DNA of 64,000 bases. Source: Saccharomyces paradoxus. Its lineage: Eukaryota > Ascomycota > Saccharomycetes > Saccharomycetales > Saccharomycetaceae. The notes under the pieces were generated by a model that made no database searches, had not been told where the DNA came from, and saw only the letters and a program-made list of their open reading frames with translations. Both the position numbers and the translations under genes were made by a program. This document shows positions 1-11,200 of this stretch, piece by piece (the stretch's first letter is position 1; the number at the start of each line of letters is the position of its first letter). The stretch covers positions 1,413,989-1,477,988 of the forward strand of contig NC_047490.1 of NCBI RefSeq assembly GCF_002079055.1, given 5' to 3'.

Positions 1-1480
1 GACGTAAATCTTTCTGATACTGGGTCCATGCCTCGCCCTCTTGTACGTTTCTGTGGAGTGGGCCGTCACCATTAGTGCCAAGAGATATTACCTGGAAATG
101 ATGACCATGCATATGCCATGGGTGTCTCATGTGATCCAATGAGTTGATTATCACCTCGTATGTTTCGTTGTATTCGGAGAAACTTACCGGTTCTTTTAAG
201 TACTCGCTGAATGTCCGATTGTTCACCTTATACATCCCAGTCCCATATTTTCGTTTCGTATCGTCATCTTTGTAATAGGCATAATCGAACTCGAAGACCG
301 CAACGGGATCAGTCTTGATGCGTAACTTTTTGTTCTCTTCCTGCGTTGGTTCTAGGTCGCGATATAGCTCGGTCTTGGTGAAACCAGGTAAGTGTTTGAT
401 GGAAACGTCACTTGGATTCTTTGATAGATCCAAATGAAGGCCCTCTTTGTAAAACCACCACTGTTTTGTTATATAACCCATCATTTTATTACAGCCATTA
501 ATCATGCGAATAGGATTAGTATCAGTCTTTAGTTTGACCAAAACGGTATATCTTTGTCCAGCCGCCAAAGTTAGCGTTTGTACAATGAACGGTTTAATCA
601 TAATACCGTCAGTTTCTAGAACAATTAATTGGAATCCCTCAAGGTGAAAGACTTGAGTACCAGACATGCCTGCGTTTATAATTCTTAATAGGAGATACTT
701 AGCGTTAAGTCCTAGTTTGATACCTTCACCGTCAGATGGTTTTCCATTAATTAATGATCCATCTAATTTAGGATCCGTACCCCCAGTAAGTGACAAAACC
801 TTATCCTTTAAAGTGTCCAAATTCCAATTTGTGTACCAATCACTTAAAGTGATAATCTTTTCTTCCACTTCATGCTTAGACAATTCCTTGGTGCTTTTTT
901 TTTTTTTCATTGTGACAATACCGTCAATTAATGTCTCAACGTCACTCACAGAATTAACAGTATTCTCCACATGATTATCATAATCATCGCATTCAATTAT
1001 TAGAACACCTCTCAAACCATCACCGTATTGTACTGACGAATGCGAATGGTACCAAAAAGTACCACAGGTTGATCTATCAATAGTAAAATTGTACCAATAA
1101 CTTTCTCCGTATCCAATGATGGGCTGTGTTAAATCGGGAATACCATCAAATCTGTTCGACAAAGGTACGACCCCATGGAAATGTAAAGCTGTTGAACAGT
1201 AATCTTTCCATACAACATTGTCTTTACCTGCTTCTTCTTCTGAACATATCCAGTTAATCAATCTTAAGTTGAGAGTGTCACCAGATTTGACTCTAATTTC
1301 TGGGCCAAACGTACCATTGTAGCCATTTATGGAGATAAATCTTCTCTTATCAGACGTGTATTCACTGGTCACATTGAATTCTAAGACGTGTATTTTGCCT
1401 TCCTCAGAGCCCTTTATAAATTTAAATAGTATTAACATTAGCATTGGTATTTGAACCAGCTTAAGGAGGATGCTTTTCAT
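1..1480 (-). CDS. GMC1: GMC1 (YDR506C), multicopper-oxidase-like protein, 5' part only
   Basis: The gene runs leftwards off the window; codons 1-493 are present and the frame is open throughout. The ATG is at 1480-1478 and opens a hydrophobic N-terminus (residues about 1-22) that looks like a signal peptide or anchor. Multicopper-oxidase copper motifs are visible: HFHG (residues 100-103 region), YHSH (about 144-147), and a HPWHMHGHHF block near the left edge, so it resembles Fet3/Fet5. In S. cerevisiae the homologue is about 608 residues and is linked to meiosis (GMC = grand meiotic recombination cluster); its substrate is unclear. A 13-A run on the coding strand (895-907) encodes a lysine stretch after Met191 and keeps frame, since the conserved LSDWYTNW follows it. 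The third cupredoxin domain and C-terminus lie outside the window. Confidence 0.9.
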   Translation of the reverse strand, partial: MKSILLKLVQIPMLMLILFKFIKGSEEGKIHVLEFNVTSEYTSDKRRFISINGYNGTFGPEIRVKSGDTLNLRLINWICSEEEAGKDNVVWKDYCSTALHFHGVVPLSNRFDGIPDLTQPIIGYGESYWYNFTIDRSTCGTFWYHSHSSVQYGDGLRGVLIIECDDYDNHVENTVNSVSDVETLIDGIVTMKKKKSTKELSKHEVEEKIITLSDWYTNWNLDTLKDKVLSLTGGTDPKLDGSLINGKPSDGEGIKLGLNAKYLLLRIINAGMSGTQVFHLEGFQLIVLETDGIMIKPFIVQTLTLAAGQRYTVLVKLKTDTNPIRMINGCNKMMGYITKQWWFYKEGLHLDLSKNPSDVSIKHLPGFTKTELYRDLEPTQEENKKLRIKTDPVAVFEFDYAYYKDDDTKRKYGTGMYKVNNRTFSEYLKEPVSFSEYNETYEVIINSLDHMRHPWHMHGHHFQVISLGTNGDGPLHRNVQEGEAWTQYQKDLR

Positions 1481-1632
1481 TTCGAGCGTGTTCTCCACGA
1501 AGTTTTGCTATAATTATTTAATAACTTGGTTTAACCGCCCAGTATGTCCCACTTTATTAGCTTTGGCCTTAATATGTGGACTGCTGAGATGGACGTGGAT
1601 CCTCTTCGACTATCCCCGAAAAAGTTATATCA

Positions 1633-1637
1633 AAAAT
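1633..1637 (-). terminator. Pol III T5 terminator of tRNA-Leu
   Basis: Five consecutive T on the minus strand start four bases after the 3' end of the tRNA gene, the usual RNA polymerase III stop signal. Confidence 0.8.
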
Positions 1638-1640
1638 AAT

Positions 1641-1753
1641 GGTTGCTAAGAGATTCGAACTCTTGCATCTTACGATACCTGAGTATTCCCACAGTTAACT
1701 GCGGCCAAGATTTTTCTTGAATCAGGCGCCTTAGACCGCTCGGCCAAACAACC
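1641..1753 (-). tRNA. tL(CAA): tRNA-Leu(CAA) with 32-nt intron
   Basis: Read on the minus strand, the ends GGTTGTT and AGCAACC pair as the acceptor stem, followed by discriminator A. A long variable arm fits a class II tRNA. GTTCGAATC forms the T-arm and B box. The anticodon CAA lies in CTGATTCAAG, and a 32-nt intron (1684-1715) follows one base after the anticodon. Exon 1 is 38 nt and exon 2 is 43 nt. Splicing by the tRNA endonuclease and ligase is expected. The Ty1 insertion begins about 110 bp upstream of the tRNA 5' end, the usual target zone of Ty1 integration at Pol III genes. Confidence 0.97.
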
Positions 1754-1862
1754 ACTTATTTGTTGGAAATAACAGAAAGGGATGCATTTATCAAAAGCAT
1801 ATTACTTACTACTTCCATTCATATTGTTGATAATTGTTGATAATGACAATTGGGTGAGTAAT

Positions 1863-2180
1863 TGTTGGAATGAAATTCTAATATCATCTATTTAATAGTA
1901 TATTATAATATGCGGTGCAAGAGGATGACATAAAGATTGAGAAACAGTCATCCAATCTAATGGAAGCTGAAATGCAAGGATTGATAATGTAATAGGATAA
2001 TGAATGACAACATATAAAAAGAAAGAAGATAAAATAATAACACTATGTAGAACTATAGATTCCCTTTTGTGGATTCCTAGATCCTCGAGGAGAACTTCTA
2101 GTATATTCTATATACCTAATATTATAGCCTTTAGTAACAATGGAATCCCAACAATTATCTAATTATTCACATAATTCTCA
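1863..2180 (+). repeat. Ty1 5' LTR (318 bp)
   Basis: Starts TGTTGG and ends TCTCA directly before the primer-binding site. It contains a TATA-like stretch (ACATATAAAAAG) and the first codons of gag, since the gag ATG is at 2140. It looks identical to 7431-7748. Confidence 0.96.
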
Positions 2181-3462
2181 TGGTAGCGCCTGTGCTTCGG
2201 TTACTTCTAAGGAAGTCCACACAAATCAAGATCCGTTAGACGTTTCAGCTTCCAAAATTCAAGAATATGATAAGGCTTCCACTAAGGCTAACTCTCAACA
2301 GACAACAACACCTGCTTCATCAGCTGTTCCAGAGAACCCCCATCATGCCTCTCCTCAAACTGCTCAGTCACATTCACCACAGAATGGGCCGTACCCACAG
2401 CAGTGCATGATGACCCAAAACCAAGCCAATCCATCTGGTTGGTCATTTTACGGACACCCATCTATGATTCCGTATACACCTTATCAAATGTCGCCTATGT
2501 ACTTTCCACCTGGGCCACAATCACAGTTTCCGCAGTATCCACCATCAGTTGGAACGCCTCTGAGCACCCCATCACCTGAGTCAGGTAATACATTTACTGA
2601 TTCATCCTCAGCGGACTCTGATATGACATCCACTAAAAAATATGTCAGACCACCACCAATGTTAACCTCACCTAATGACTTTCTAAATTGGGTTAAAACA
2701 TACATCAAATTTTTACAAAACTCGAATCTCGGTGATATTATTCCGACAGTAAACGGAAAACCCGTACGTCAGATCACTGATGATGAACTCACCTTCTTGT
2801 ATAACACTTTTCAAATATTTGCTCCCTCTCAATTCCTACCTACCTGGGTCAAAGACATCCTATCTGTTGATTATACGGATATCATGAAAATTCTTTCCAA
2901 AAGTATTGAAAAAACGCAATCTGATACCCAAGAGGCAAATGACATTGTGACCCTGGCAAATTTGCAATATAATGGCAGTACACCTGCAGATGCATTTGAA
3001 ACAAAAGTCACAAACATTATCGACAGACTAAATAATAATGGCATTCATATCAATAACAAGGTCGCATGCCAATTAATTATGAGAGGCCTATCTGGCGAAT
3101 ATAAATTTTTACGCTACACACGTCATCGACATCTAAATATGACAGTCGCTGAACTGTTCTTAGATATCCATGCTATTTATGAAGAACAACAGGGATCGAG
3201 AAACAGTAAACCCAATTACAGGAGAAATCCGAGTGATGAGAAGAATGATTCTCACACCTATACGAATACAACCAAACCCAAAGTTATAGCTCGAAATCCT
3301 CAAAAAACAAATAATTCGAAATCGAAAACAGCCAGGGCTCATAATGTATCCACATCTAATAACTCTCCCAGCACTGACAACGATTCCATCAGTAAATCAA
3401 CTACTGAACCGATTCAATTGAACAATAAGCACGACCTTCATCTTAGGCCAGAAACTTACTGA
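2140..3462 (+). CDS. TYA1: Ty1 Gag (TYA), 440 residues
   Basis: Structural protein that assembles the cytoplasmic virus-like particle around Ty1 RNA. The frame is open from ATG 2140 to TGA 3460-3462, and 440 residues is the standard Ty1 Gag length. A Pro/Gln/Ser-rich N-terminal third is followed by the conserved capsid part (roughly residues 170-350, with [10 protein letters not shown] and [15 protein letters not shown]) and a basic, Asn/Ser-rich C-terminus that in Ty1 acts as the nucleic-acid chaperone. Ribosomes that do not shift at 3442-3448 end here. As in Ty1, the protein begins inside the 5' LTR. Confidence 0.96.
   Translation: MESQQLSNYSHNSHGSACASVTSKEVHTNQDPLDVSASKIQEYDKASTKANSQQTTTPASSAVPENPHHASPQTAQSHSPQNGPYPQQCMMTQNQANPSGWSFYGHPSMIPYTPYQMSPMYFPPGPQSQFPQYPPSVGTPLSTPSPESGNTFTDSSSADSDMTSTKKYVRPPPMLTSPNDFLNWVKTYIKFLQNSNLGDIIPTVNGKPVRQITDDELTFLYNTFQIFAPSQFLPTWVKDILSVDYTDIMKILSKSIEKTQSDTQEANDIVTLANLQYNGSTPADAFETKVTNIIDRLNNNGIHINNKVACQLIMRGLSGEYKFLRYTRHRHLNMTVAELFLDIHAIYEEQQGSRNSKPNYRRNPSDEKNDSHTYTNTTKPKVIARNPQKTNNSKSKTARAHNVSTSNNSPSTDNDSISKSTTEPIQLNNKHDLHLRPETY
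2181..2190 (+). other. Primer-binding site (tRNA-iMet)
   Basis: TGGTAGCGCC lies immediately after the 5' LTR and is the standard Ty1 sequence complementary to the 3' end of initiator methionine tRNA, which primes minus-strand DNA synthesis. Confidence 0.92.
3442..3448 (+). promoter_or_regulatory. Programmed +1 ribosomal frameshift site
   Basis: The heptamer CTTAGGC is in gag frame as codon 435 (CTT) followed by AGG. This is the canonical Ty1 slip site: the Leu tRNA slips from CUU to UUA while the rare AGG codon waits, so reading resumes at GGC 3446. The pol frame is open from 3446 onwards. Confidence 0.95.
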
Positions 3463-6400
3463 ATCTACAGTAAATCATACGAATCATTCCGATGATGAAC
3501 TTCCTGGACACCTTCTTCTTGATTCAGGAGCATCACGAACTCTTATAAGATCTGCCCATCACATACACTCAGCGATATCTAATCCCGACATAAGCGTAGT
3601 TGATGTTCAAAAAAACAATATACCAATTAACGCTGTTGGTGATCTTCAATTTAACTTCCAGGACGACACCAAAACAACAATAAAGGTATTGCACACACCT
3701 AACATAGCCTATGACTTACTCAGTTTGAATGAACTGGCTGAACTAAATATTACAGCGTGCTTTACCAAAAACGTCTTAGAACGACCTGACGGCACCGTAC
3801 TTGCACCTATCGTAAAACATGGAGACTTTTACTGGGTGTCTAAAAGGTACTTGCTTCCGTCGAATATCTCAGTACCCACAATTAATAACGTTCACACAAG
3901 TGAAAACACACGTAAGTATCCTTATCCTTTCATTCATCGGATGCTTGCGCATGCCAATGCCCAGACAATTAGATATTCACTTAAAAAGAACACTATTACG
4001 TATTTCAATGAATCAGATGTTGACTGGTCTAACGCTACTGATTATCAATGTCCCGATTGTTTAATCGGCAAAAGCACCAAACATAGACATATCATAGGAT
4101 CACGGCTAAAATACCAAAGTTCATATGAACCTTTTCAATACTTACATACTGACATATTTGGGCCTGTTCACAACCTACCAAAGAGTGCACCATCCTACTT
4201 CATCTCATTCACTGATGAGAAAACAAAATTCCGTTGGGTTTATCCATTACACGACCGTCGCGAGGACTCTATTCTCGATATCTTTACTAAGATACTAGCT
4301 TTCATTAAAAACCAGTTTCAGTCCAATGTTTTGGTTATTCAAATGGACCGTGGTTCTGAGTACACTAACAAAACTCTCCATAAATTCCTTGATAAATATG
4401 GCATAACCCCATGTTATACAACCACAGCGGATTCCCGAGCACATGGTGTCGCTGAACGGCTGAACCGTACCTTATTAGATGACTGTCGTACTCAACTGCA
4501 ATGTAGTGGTCTACCGAATCATCTATGGTTCTCGGCAGTCGAATTTTCTACTATCGTACGGAACTCACTAGCTTCACCTAAAAGCAAAAAATCCGCAAGA
4601 CAACTCGCTGGGTTGGCAGGACTCGAAATCAGTACTTTATTACCTTTCGGTCAACCCGTTATAGTCAATAATCATAACCCTGACTCCAAAATTCATCCTC
4701 GTGGCATTCCTGGCTACGCTCTACATCCATCTCGAAACTCTTATGGATATATCATCTATGTCCCATCTTTGAAGAAGACAGTAGATACAACTAATTACGT
4801 TATTCTTCAGGGCAAGGAATCCAGATTAGACCAATTCAATTACGACGCACTCACCTTCGATGAAGACGTGAATCGTATAACTGCTTCATATCAATCGTTC
4901 ATTGATTCAAATGAGATCCAACAATCTAACGATCTTAACATAGAATCTGACCATGATTTTCAATCTGACGTTGAACTGAACCCTGACCACCAGAGAAATG
5001 TCCCTTCAAACGTTCCGATTCCAACTGACTCCCCACCTCCATCAACTCATACTGAAGATTCAAAACCTATATCTGAAATCAATCTTCGTGCACCCAAAGA
5101 AGTTGATCCTAACATATCTGAATCTAATATTCTTCCATCTAAGAAGAGATCTAACATCCCCCAAATTTCTGCTACCGACAGTGCCGGTTCGGGTGGTATA
5201 AATAAATCAGATGTTCCTTTACTTACCCCTTTGTCCAAATCTGACACACAAAATTCATACCAAGCCAGTGAATCTGATGATTTCAGTGACTCAGACTCAC
5301 ACAGCGACATTGATACTGACTCTACAAACGTGACAATACCCAGTTTGGGTGGTACCAACAACAAAACTGTTCCGCAGACAAGTGACCAAGAGACTGAGAA
5401 AAGGATTATACACCGTTCACCTTCAATCGATGCTTCTCCACCGGAAAATGATTCATCGCACAATATTGTTCCTACCAAAACGCCAACTACTGTTTCTAAA
5501 CAGAATACCGAGGAATCTATTATCGCTGATCTCCCACTCCCTGATCTACCTCCAGAATCTCCTACCGAATTCCCTGACCCATTTAAAGAACTCCCACCGA
5601 TAAATTCTCATCAAACTAATTCCAGTTTGGGTGGTATGGATGACTCTAATATCTCTGCTACTATCACTAGTAAGAAAAGATCATTAGAAGATAATGAAAC
5701 TGAAATTGAGGTATCACGAGACACATGGAATAGTAAGAATATGCGTAGTTTAGAACCTCCAAGGTCAAAGAAACGAATACATCTAATCGCGGCTGTAAAA
5801 GCAGTAAAATCAATTAAACCAATACGAACAACCTTAAGATACGATGAGGCAATCACCTATAATAAAGATATTAAAGAAAAGGAAAAATATATCGAAGCAT
5901 ACCACAAAGAAGTCAACCAACTGTTGAAAATGAATACTTGGGACACTGACAAATATTATGACAGAAAAGAAATAGACCCTAAAAGAGTAATAAACTCAAT
6001 GTTTATCTTCAACAAGAAACGTGACGGAACTCATAAAGCTAGATTTGTTGCAAGAGGTGACATTCAGCATCCTGATACGTACGATACAGGTATGCAATCC
6101 AACACTGTACATCATTATGCGTTGATGACATCCCTATCACTTGCATTAGACAATGACTCCTTCATTACACAATTAGACATATCTTCGGCGTACTTGTATG
6201 CAGACATCAAAGAAGAATTATACATAAGACCTCCACCACATTTAGGAATGAACAACAAGTTAATACGGTTGAGGAAATCACTTTATGGTTTGAAACAAAG
6301 TGGTGCAAACTGGTATGAAACGATCAAATCATATCTGATTGAACAATGTGATATGGAGGAAGTTCGCGGATGGTCATGCGTATTTAAGAATAGTCAAGTA

Positions 6401-7408
6401 ACAATTTGCTTATTCGTTGATGATATGATATTGTTCAGCAAAGACTTAAATTCAAATAAAAGAATTATAGCAAAACTCAAGATGCAATACGATACCAAGA
6501 TTATAAATCTAGGTGAAAGCGATGATGAAATTCAATACGACATCCTTGGCTTAGAAATCAAATATCAAAGAGGTAAATACATGAAATTAGGTATGGAAAA
6601 CTCACTAACTGAGAAAATACCCAAATTAAACGTACCTTTGAATCCAAAAGGAAGAAAACTTGGTGCTCCAGGTCAACCAGGTCTCTATATAAACCAGAAG
6701 GAGCTAGAGCTAGAAGAAGACGACTACAACATGAAGGTGCATGAAATGCAAAAGTTGATAGGTCTAGCGTCATATGTTGGATATAAATTCAGATTTGACC
6801 TATTATACTATATCAACACACTTGCACAACATATACTATTTCCGTCCAAACAAGTGTTAAACATGACATATGAATTGATACAATTCTTATGGGACACTAG
6901 AGACAAACAATTAATATGGCACAAAAGCAAATCTGCAAAACCAGAAAATAAATTAGTTGTAATAAGCGATGCCTCTTATGGCAACCAACCATATTACAAA
7001 TCTCAGATTGGTAATATCTATTTACTAAATGGAAAGGTGATCGGAGGAAAATCAACAAAAGCTTCATTAACATGTACTTCAACCACAGAAGCAGAAATAC
7101 ACGCAATCAGTGAAGCCATTCCATTATTAAATAACTTGAGTCACCTTATACAAGAACTAAATGGGAAATCAATCATTAAAGGCTTACTTACTGACAGCAG
7201 ATCTACAATCAGTATAGTTATGTCCAAAAATGAAGAGAAACTTAGAAACAGATTTTTCGGTACCAAAGCAATGAGACTTCGGGACGAAGTATCAAATAAT
7301 AACCTCCACGTATGCTACGTGGATACCAAAAGGAACATTGCTGACGTGATGACAAAACCCCTCCCAATAAAAACATTTAAACTATTAACAAACAAGTGGA
7401 TTCATTAG
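3446..7408 (+). CDS. TYB1: Ty1 Pol (TYB): protease, integrase, reverse transcriptase, RNase H
   Basis: Made only as a Gag-Pol fusion through the +1 shift; 1320 codons from 3446 to the stop. Domains in order: aspartic protease with LLLDSGAS; integrase with an HHCC zinc region (HRMLAH...CPDC) and the catalytic acids in [15 protein letters not shown] and [10 protein letters not shown]; a long Ser/Asp-rich integrase tail ending in a basic nuclear-targeting stretch (KSKKRIHL region); reverse transcriptase with SLYGLKQSG and the catalytic [10 protein letters not shown]; RNase H with [10 protein letters not shown] see no internal stop or frameshift and every key residue checked is present, so the enzyme set looks functional. 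The N-terminal part, including the protease, has no ATG of its own. Confidence 0.96.
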   Translation, partial: GQKLTESTVNHTNHSDDELPGHLLLDSGASRTLIRSAHHIHSAISNPDISVVDVQKNNIPINAVGDLQFNFQDDTKTTIKVLHTPNIAYDLLSLNELAELNITACFTKNVLERPDGTVLAPIVKHGDFYWVSKRYLLPSNISVPTINNVHTSENTRKYPYPFIHRMLAHANAQTIRYSLKKNTITYFNESDVDWSNATDYQCPDCLIGKSTKHRHIIGSRLKYQSSYEPFQYLHTDIFGPVHNLPKSAPSYFISFTDEKTKFRWVYPLHDRREDSILDIFTKILAFIKNQFQSNVLVIQMDRGSEYTNKTLHKFLDKYGITPCYTTTADSRAHGVAERLNRTLLDDCRTQLQCSGLPNHLWFSAVEFSTIVRNSLASPKSKKSARQLAGLAGLEISTLLPFGQPVIVNNHNPDSKIHPRGIPGYALHPSRNSYGYIIYVPSLKKTVDTTNYVILQGKESRLDQFNYDALTFDEDVNRITASYQSFIDSNEIQQSNDLNIESDHDFQSDVELNPDHQRNVPSNVPIPTDSPPPSTHTEDSKPISEINLRAPKEVDPNISESNILPSKKRSNIPQISATDSAGSGGINKSDVPLLTPLSKSDTQNSYQASESDDFSDSDSHSDIDTDSTNVTIPSLGGTNNKTVPQTSDQETEKRIIHRSPSIDASPPENDSSHNIVPTKTPTTVSKQNTEESIIADLPLPDLPPESPTEFPDPFKELPPINSHQTNSSLGGMDDSNISATITSKKRSLEDNETEIEVSRDTWNSKNMRSLEPPRSKKRIHLIAAVKAVKSIKPIRTTLRYDEAITYNKDIKEKEKYIEAYHKEVNQLLKMNTWDTDKYYDRKEIDPKRVINSMFIFNKKRDGTHKARFVARGDIQHPDTYDTGMQSNTVHHYALMTSLSLALDNDSFITQLDISSAYLYADIKEELYIRPPPHLGMNNKLIRLRKSLYGLKQSGANWYETIKSYLIEQCDMEEVRGWSCVFKNSQVTICLFVDDMILFSKDLNSNKRIIAKLKMQYDTKIINLGESDDEIQYDILGLEIKYQRGKYMKLGMENSLTEKIPKLNVPLNPKGRKLGAPGQPGLYINQKELELEEDDYNMKVHEMQKLIGLASYVGYKFRFDLLYYINTLAQHILFPSKQVLNMTYELIQFLWDTRDKQLIWHKSKSAKPENKLVVISDASYGNQPYYKSQIGNIYLLNGKVIGGKSTKASLTCTSTTEAEIHAISEAIPLLNNLSHLIQELNGKSIIKGLLTDSRSTISIVMSKNEEKLRNRFFGTKAMRLRDEVSNNNLHVCYVDTKRNIADVMTKPLPIKTFKLLTNKWIH

Positions 7409-7422
7409 ATCTATTACATTAT

Positions 7423-7430
7423 GGGTGGTA
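7423..7430 (+). other. Polypurine tract for plus-strand priming
   Basis: GGGTGGTA immediately precedes the 3' LTR, as in Ty1, where it resists RNase H and primes plus-strand synthesis. Confidence 0.85.
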
Positions 7431-7748
7431 TGTTGGAATGAAATTCTAATATCATCTATTTAATAGTATATTATAATATGCGGTGCAAGAGGATGACATA
7501 AAGATTGAGAAACAGTCATCCAATCTAATGGAAGCTGAAATGCAAGGATTGATAATGTAATAGGATAATGAATGACAACATATAAAAAGAAAGAAGATAA
7601 AATAATAACACTATGTAGAACTATAGATTCCCTTTTGTGGATTCCTAGATCCTCGAGGAGAACTTCTAGTATATTCTATATACCTAATATTATAGCCTTT
7701 AGTAACAATGGAATCCCAACAATTATCTAATTATTCACATAATTCTCA
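7431..7748 (+). repeat. Ty1 3' LTR (318 bp)
   Basis: Same sequence as 1863-2180 as far as can be read by eye. The internal Gag-start copy here (from 7708) runs into the flanking DNA and is not a gene. Confidence 0.96.
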
Positions 7749-7753
7749 GTAAT

Positions 7754-8052
7754 TAGATAATTGTTGGGGTTCCATTGTTACTAGAGGCTATAATATTAGG
7801 TATACAGAATATACTAGAAGTTCTCCTCGAGGATATAGAAATCCACAAAAAGTCGTCGATAATTCTACACAATTATATTACTATTTCTTCTTCCGTTTCA
7901 TATGTTGTCATTCATTATGCTATTACATTATAAATCCTTGCGTCCCAGCCTTCACTAAATTTGCTGACTGTTTCTCAATCTTTATGTCATCCTCTTACAC
8001 CCCATTTGATATTATACTACTAAATACATAATATAAGAATTTCGTTCCAACA
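7754..8052 (-). mobile_element. Older solo delta LTR, opposite orientation, interrupted by Ty1
   Basis: Read on the minus strand, the segment starts TGTTGGAACG at 8052 and aligns with the Ty1 LTR over its length but with many differences. It breaks off at the Ty1 3' target duplication. The missing 19 bp of its 3' end sit on the other side of Ty1, at 1844-1862 (plus strand TGACAATTGGGTGAGTAAT). Removing Ty1 and one GTAAT copy rejoins the old delta exactly. Its own flanks (GATAA at 1839-1843, CTTTT at 8053-8057) do not match, so its duplication has decayed or it formed by recombination between elements. Confidence 0.93.
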
Positions 8053-8275
8053 CTTTTATATTTAGTTCTAAGAAAAATAAGACGGGTATACAAACGATAA
8101 TTAACACGATATTTTAAGGTAAGTATAATAGTACATAGAGTCCAATACCTCCATTAGATTGTTATTTGAAATATCAACACGGAGGGAAAAAAATAAGCAA
8201 AATAATATAAGCAAAATAGTATGACAGAATAGAAGACCAAACCGAAGAAAAAAATAATAGTAATACTACATTCGA

Positions 8276-11200
8276 CTATTTCTGTAAAACGCCTTCCTTG
8301 TTTAGAACGTTTTCAACTTCATTAACCAGCTTCTTAACGGCTTTGAATGAACCAGAAACTTTCTTGAACTGGACAACGCTCACCTTACCTCTAGGATAAA
8401 TGCTAATCTCAAACAACGTTGAACGTAAAGAGAATATATTATCGCTTGATAGTTTACCCGTTAAGGTCAGATTGTTCGGATGTGATTTAATATTTTTCAA
8501 GCCATACTGAGTCCAACCACGTAACAGCTTCTCTAGACCATTAAACAATTGTTTTGCCGAAATCTTAGCATATAATTCCACTGATTTTTCCGAAGAAGAT
8601 TTTGAAAACTTCCTAAAGAAGGAGCCATTTCCATTTGTTGCATTTCTGTCCTGCTTATGCTCTTTTAAATGATCCTTTGAATGATCCTTTGCCTGCGAGC
8701 TAGTATCCTTTTCCCTAATCTTTTTCACAGATTTGTTCAATGGTGGTTCCATATCATTTACTCCTTTCTCGGTATTTTCTTGTTTTTCTTGTTTTCCTTG
8801 TTCTTCTTGTTTTCCTTGTTCTTCTTGTTCTTCTTGTTCTTCTTTCTCTTTCTTTTCCTCCTTTTCAGTATGTGAAGAAGAGCCTGATTCTGGTATCATC
8901 GACTTAATCTTTGGATGCACTTGAGCATCTTCCTCGCTCTTCTGCTTACGTAATTCATTGTCTCCGTTTAGCGGAGGAAGGATTGGAAGATGCAAGTTAT
9001 CAGTTTCTCTCTCTTCTGTGGATCCATTAAAACGGTCTGCAAAATTTAGCTTTAATGCAGATTTTTCTTTAATAGTGGAATCACCGACATCGTACAATCT
9101 CTCATCGTTCGAACTATTTCCAGTGTATTCAGCTTCTTCATTGACAGTTTCAAAAAGAAATTCAGAATCATCCGCGCTTCTTGGTGTTGGGATTCTTTGG
9201 CTTTGTTGGTTATTGACATCAAGGTTACCGTTTTTTAAAATATCAACCAAGTTGGTAAATGACTCTTTGGTAGAGTACATCGACAAGACAGATAGCCTTT
9301 TATTGGACTCACTAAAGTGCCTTGATTTTCTGGTAAACTGTGGTACTCTAACCTCAGAAATTTTCCTCAATTTACCATCAGAGACGAGATCAGCTGTTGT
9401 TAGTGCGACATTATCCTTCGACTGAGGTACACCCCTAGCATCCTTCGGGAGAACCAAAGATTCATATCCGCCGTTAGGGTCTGACACTACCCGGTCTTCC
9501 GACAATCTTTGTGGTGCGACTATACTTGGATATTCCATTTTAGATAATTTCAATTCTTTATCAATATTGAACGATGACCCCAAAAATTTTGATCTCCTAA
9601 TAGTTTCTAAAATTTTCTTTTCGGTTGTAAGTCTTTCATTTTCTGTTCTCTTCGGTTCCGCTGGACTCACTGCCTCAACAGGACTCGAGAACATTATACC
9701 AGGGTCAAGTCTTGATACAGGTCTAGTCTGTAAAGAAAAGTTACGACGACGGAGAATATTATCGATATCAGCCTCCAGATGATTGATATTTTTTTCTTCG
9801 TTTTCCATAGGAGCAGAAATAGATCTAATATTACCGTCCAGTTTCTCTTCTTTGTGCTTGGACAGCTCTTGCTCTAAATCACTTATATCAATTTCAATTT
9901 GCTTCTTAAGTTCCTCCTGTTTTCTTTTCAGATCTTCCTTTTCTAGTAATTTTCTTGTACGTTCTTTTTCTTCTTGCTTACGTTTTCTACGTTCCAACTC
10001 TTCAAGTGCTTTCGCTTCTCTCACTTTACGTTCTAATTCTTCCTTCTCTTTTCTTATTTGTTCATACTTCTCGTATTCAAAAATTTCATCTATCAAAGTT
10101 GCAAAATTGGAACTTGTTCTCTTTGTTTCCTTTTCAATGTATTCCCAATCGTCATCTTCTGCCAATTTCGCGTATGTTGACATTAATTTTGTTGTTACTG
10201 ATTCACGTTTCATGCTTGGTATCAATGACATTCTTTTGATGGATTTGGATGTTCTTTTGTTTTTCTTAGTAGTAGAAAAGATAGAGGCCCTTTTCTGATT
10301 TTTTTCCACATTTATAACAGAAGCTCTTTTATTACGTGATGCTGGTGTTGGAGAAGATTGATTAACGATCGTAGATAATTTCTTCTTTGAAGAGAAATTT
10401 TTTGAAAGGTGTTTCGAGGAACCAGGCGTAGTTAAATTGCTGGACGAGGCACTGGAAGCGGTAAATTTGTTAAAAGATATTGGCTTTTTACGAGAAGATG
10501 TTACACTAATCAAAGATTCTCTATTTCTTCTGCGTTGTGGAGTTGTCGATACTTTTTTAGATGGAGAAACAGAAACACTACTAATCGACTGTCTTTTCTT
10601 AATTTGCTGTTGCTTAATAAGCTCCTTTTGGGTATCACACTTAAATCTATACAGTAGCGCATATAACGTCTTTTCCGCGTTTGCGCCAGGTTCTCTTAGT
10701 TTCTCCTTAATTCCCTCAGGATCTCTTCCATGCCATAATATTACTAAATTTTGTAGAATCGTAGCGTCAATGGAAGAATTGCTTTCTGATAATGGTGTGA
10801 GATATGTGTCTTCTCTTGGTAAACCTCTAATACTCTTAGAATCTCTTATACTCGGATATTTTTGTAATAATGGATGTTTGAGTATGTCTCTGGTTTTGAT
10901 TCTTCTTTCTGGGTCAACAGTTAAGATTTTGCTAATCAAATCCTGAGCTTCACGCGAAATTTCATCATCAGAAGGCAACTCGAACTCACCCTTTTGAACT
11001 TTCAGCAATAGTGATCTTATATTTCCATCTTCCTCATCAAAGGGCAACCGACCAGTGAGAAGAGCGTATAGGATCACACCACAGGACCACACATCACTTG
11101 CGAAACCTTGATACGGTATACCAGATACGATTTCTGGTGCTGCATAGTGTGGGGATCCACATGATGTCTCCAGTAGCTTCCCTTCAGTTTCTAAAGCAGC

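Larger units (their letters stand above)
1863..7748 (+). mobile_element. Ty1: Full-length Ty1-family LTR retrotransposon
   Basis: A 5886-bp element bounded by two 318-bp LTRs that look identical by eye, each starting TGTTGG and ending TCTCA. It is flanked by the 5-bp target duplication GTAAT (1858-1862 and 7749-7753). It has a tRNA-iMet primer-binding site, a polypurine tract, an intact gag frame and an intact pol frame joined by a programmed +1 shift. The computed fusion length of 1755 residues equals the Ty1 Gag-Pol length. Substitutions throughout pol, and LTRs shorter than the roughly 334 bp of S. cerevisiae Ty1, point to a sister-species lineage of Ty1. It appears competent to transpose. 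Position and orientation relative to tRNA-Leu fit Ty1's preference for Pol III genes. Confidence 0.97.

Noticed and set aside
7749-8052. Possible second full Ty element next to the first
   Set aside because: Only LTR sequence in opposite orientation is present, with no internal domain; it is a split solo delta.
9783-10298. Long plus-strand frames opposite GIN4
   Set aside because: Ser/Phe/Leu-rich mirror of the Glu/Lys-rich coiled coil of GIN4, a known antisense artefact.
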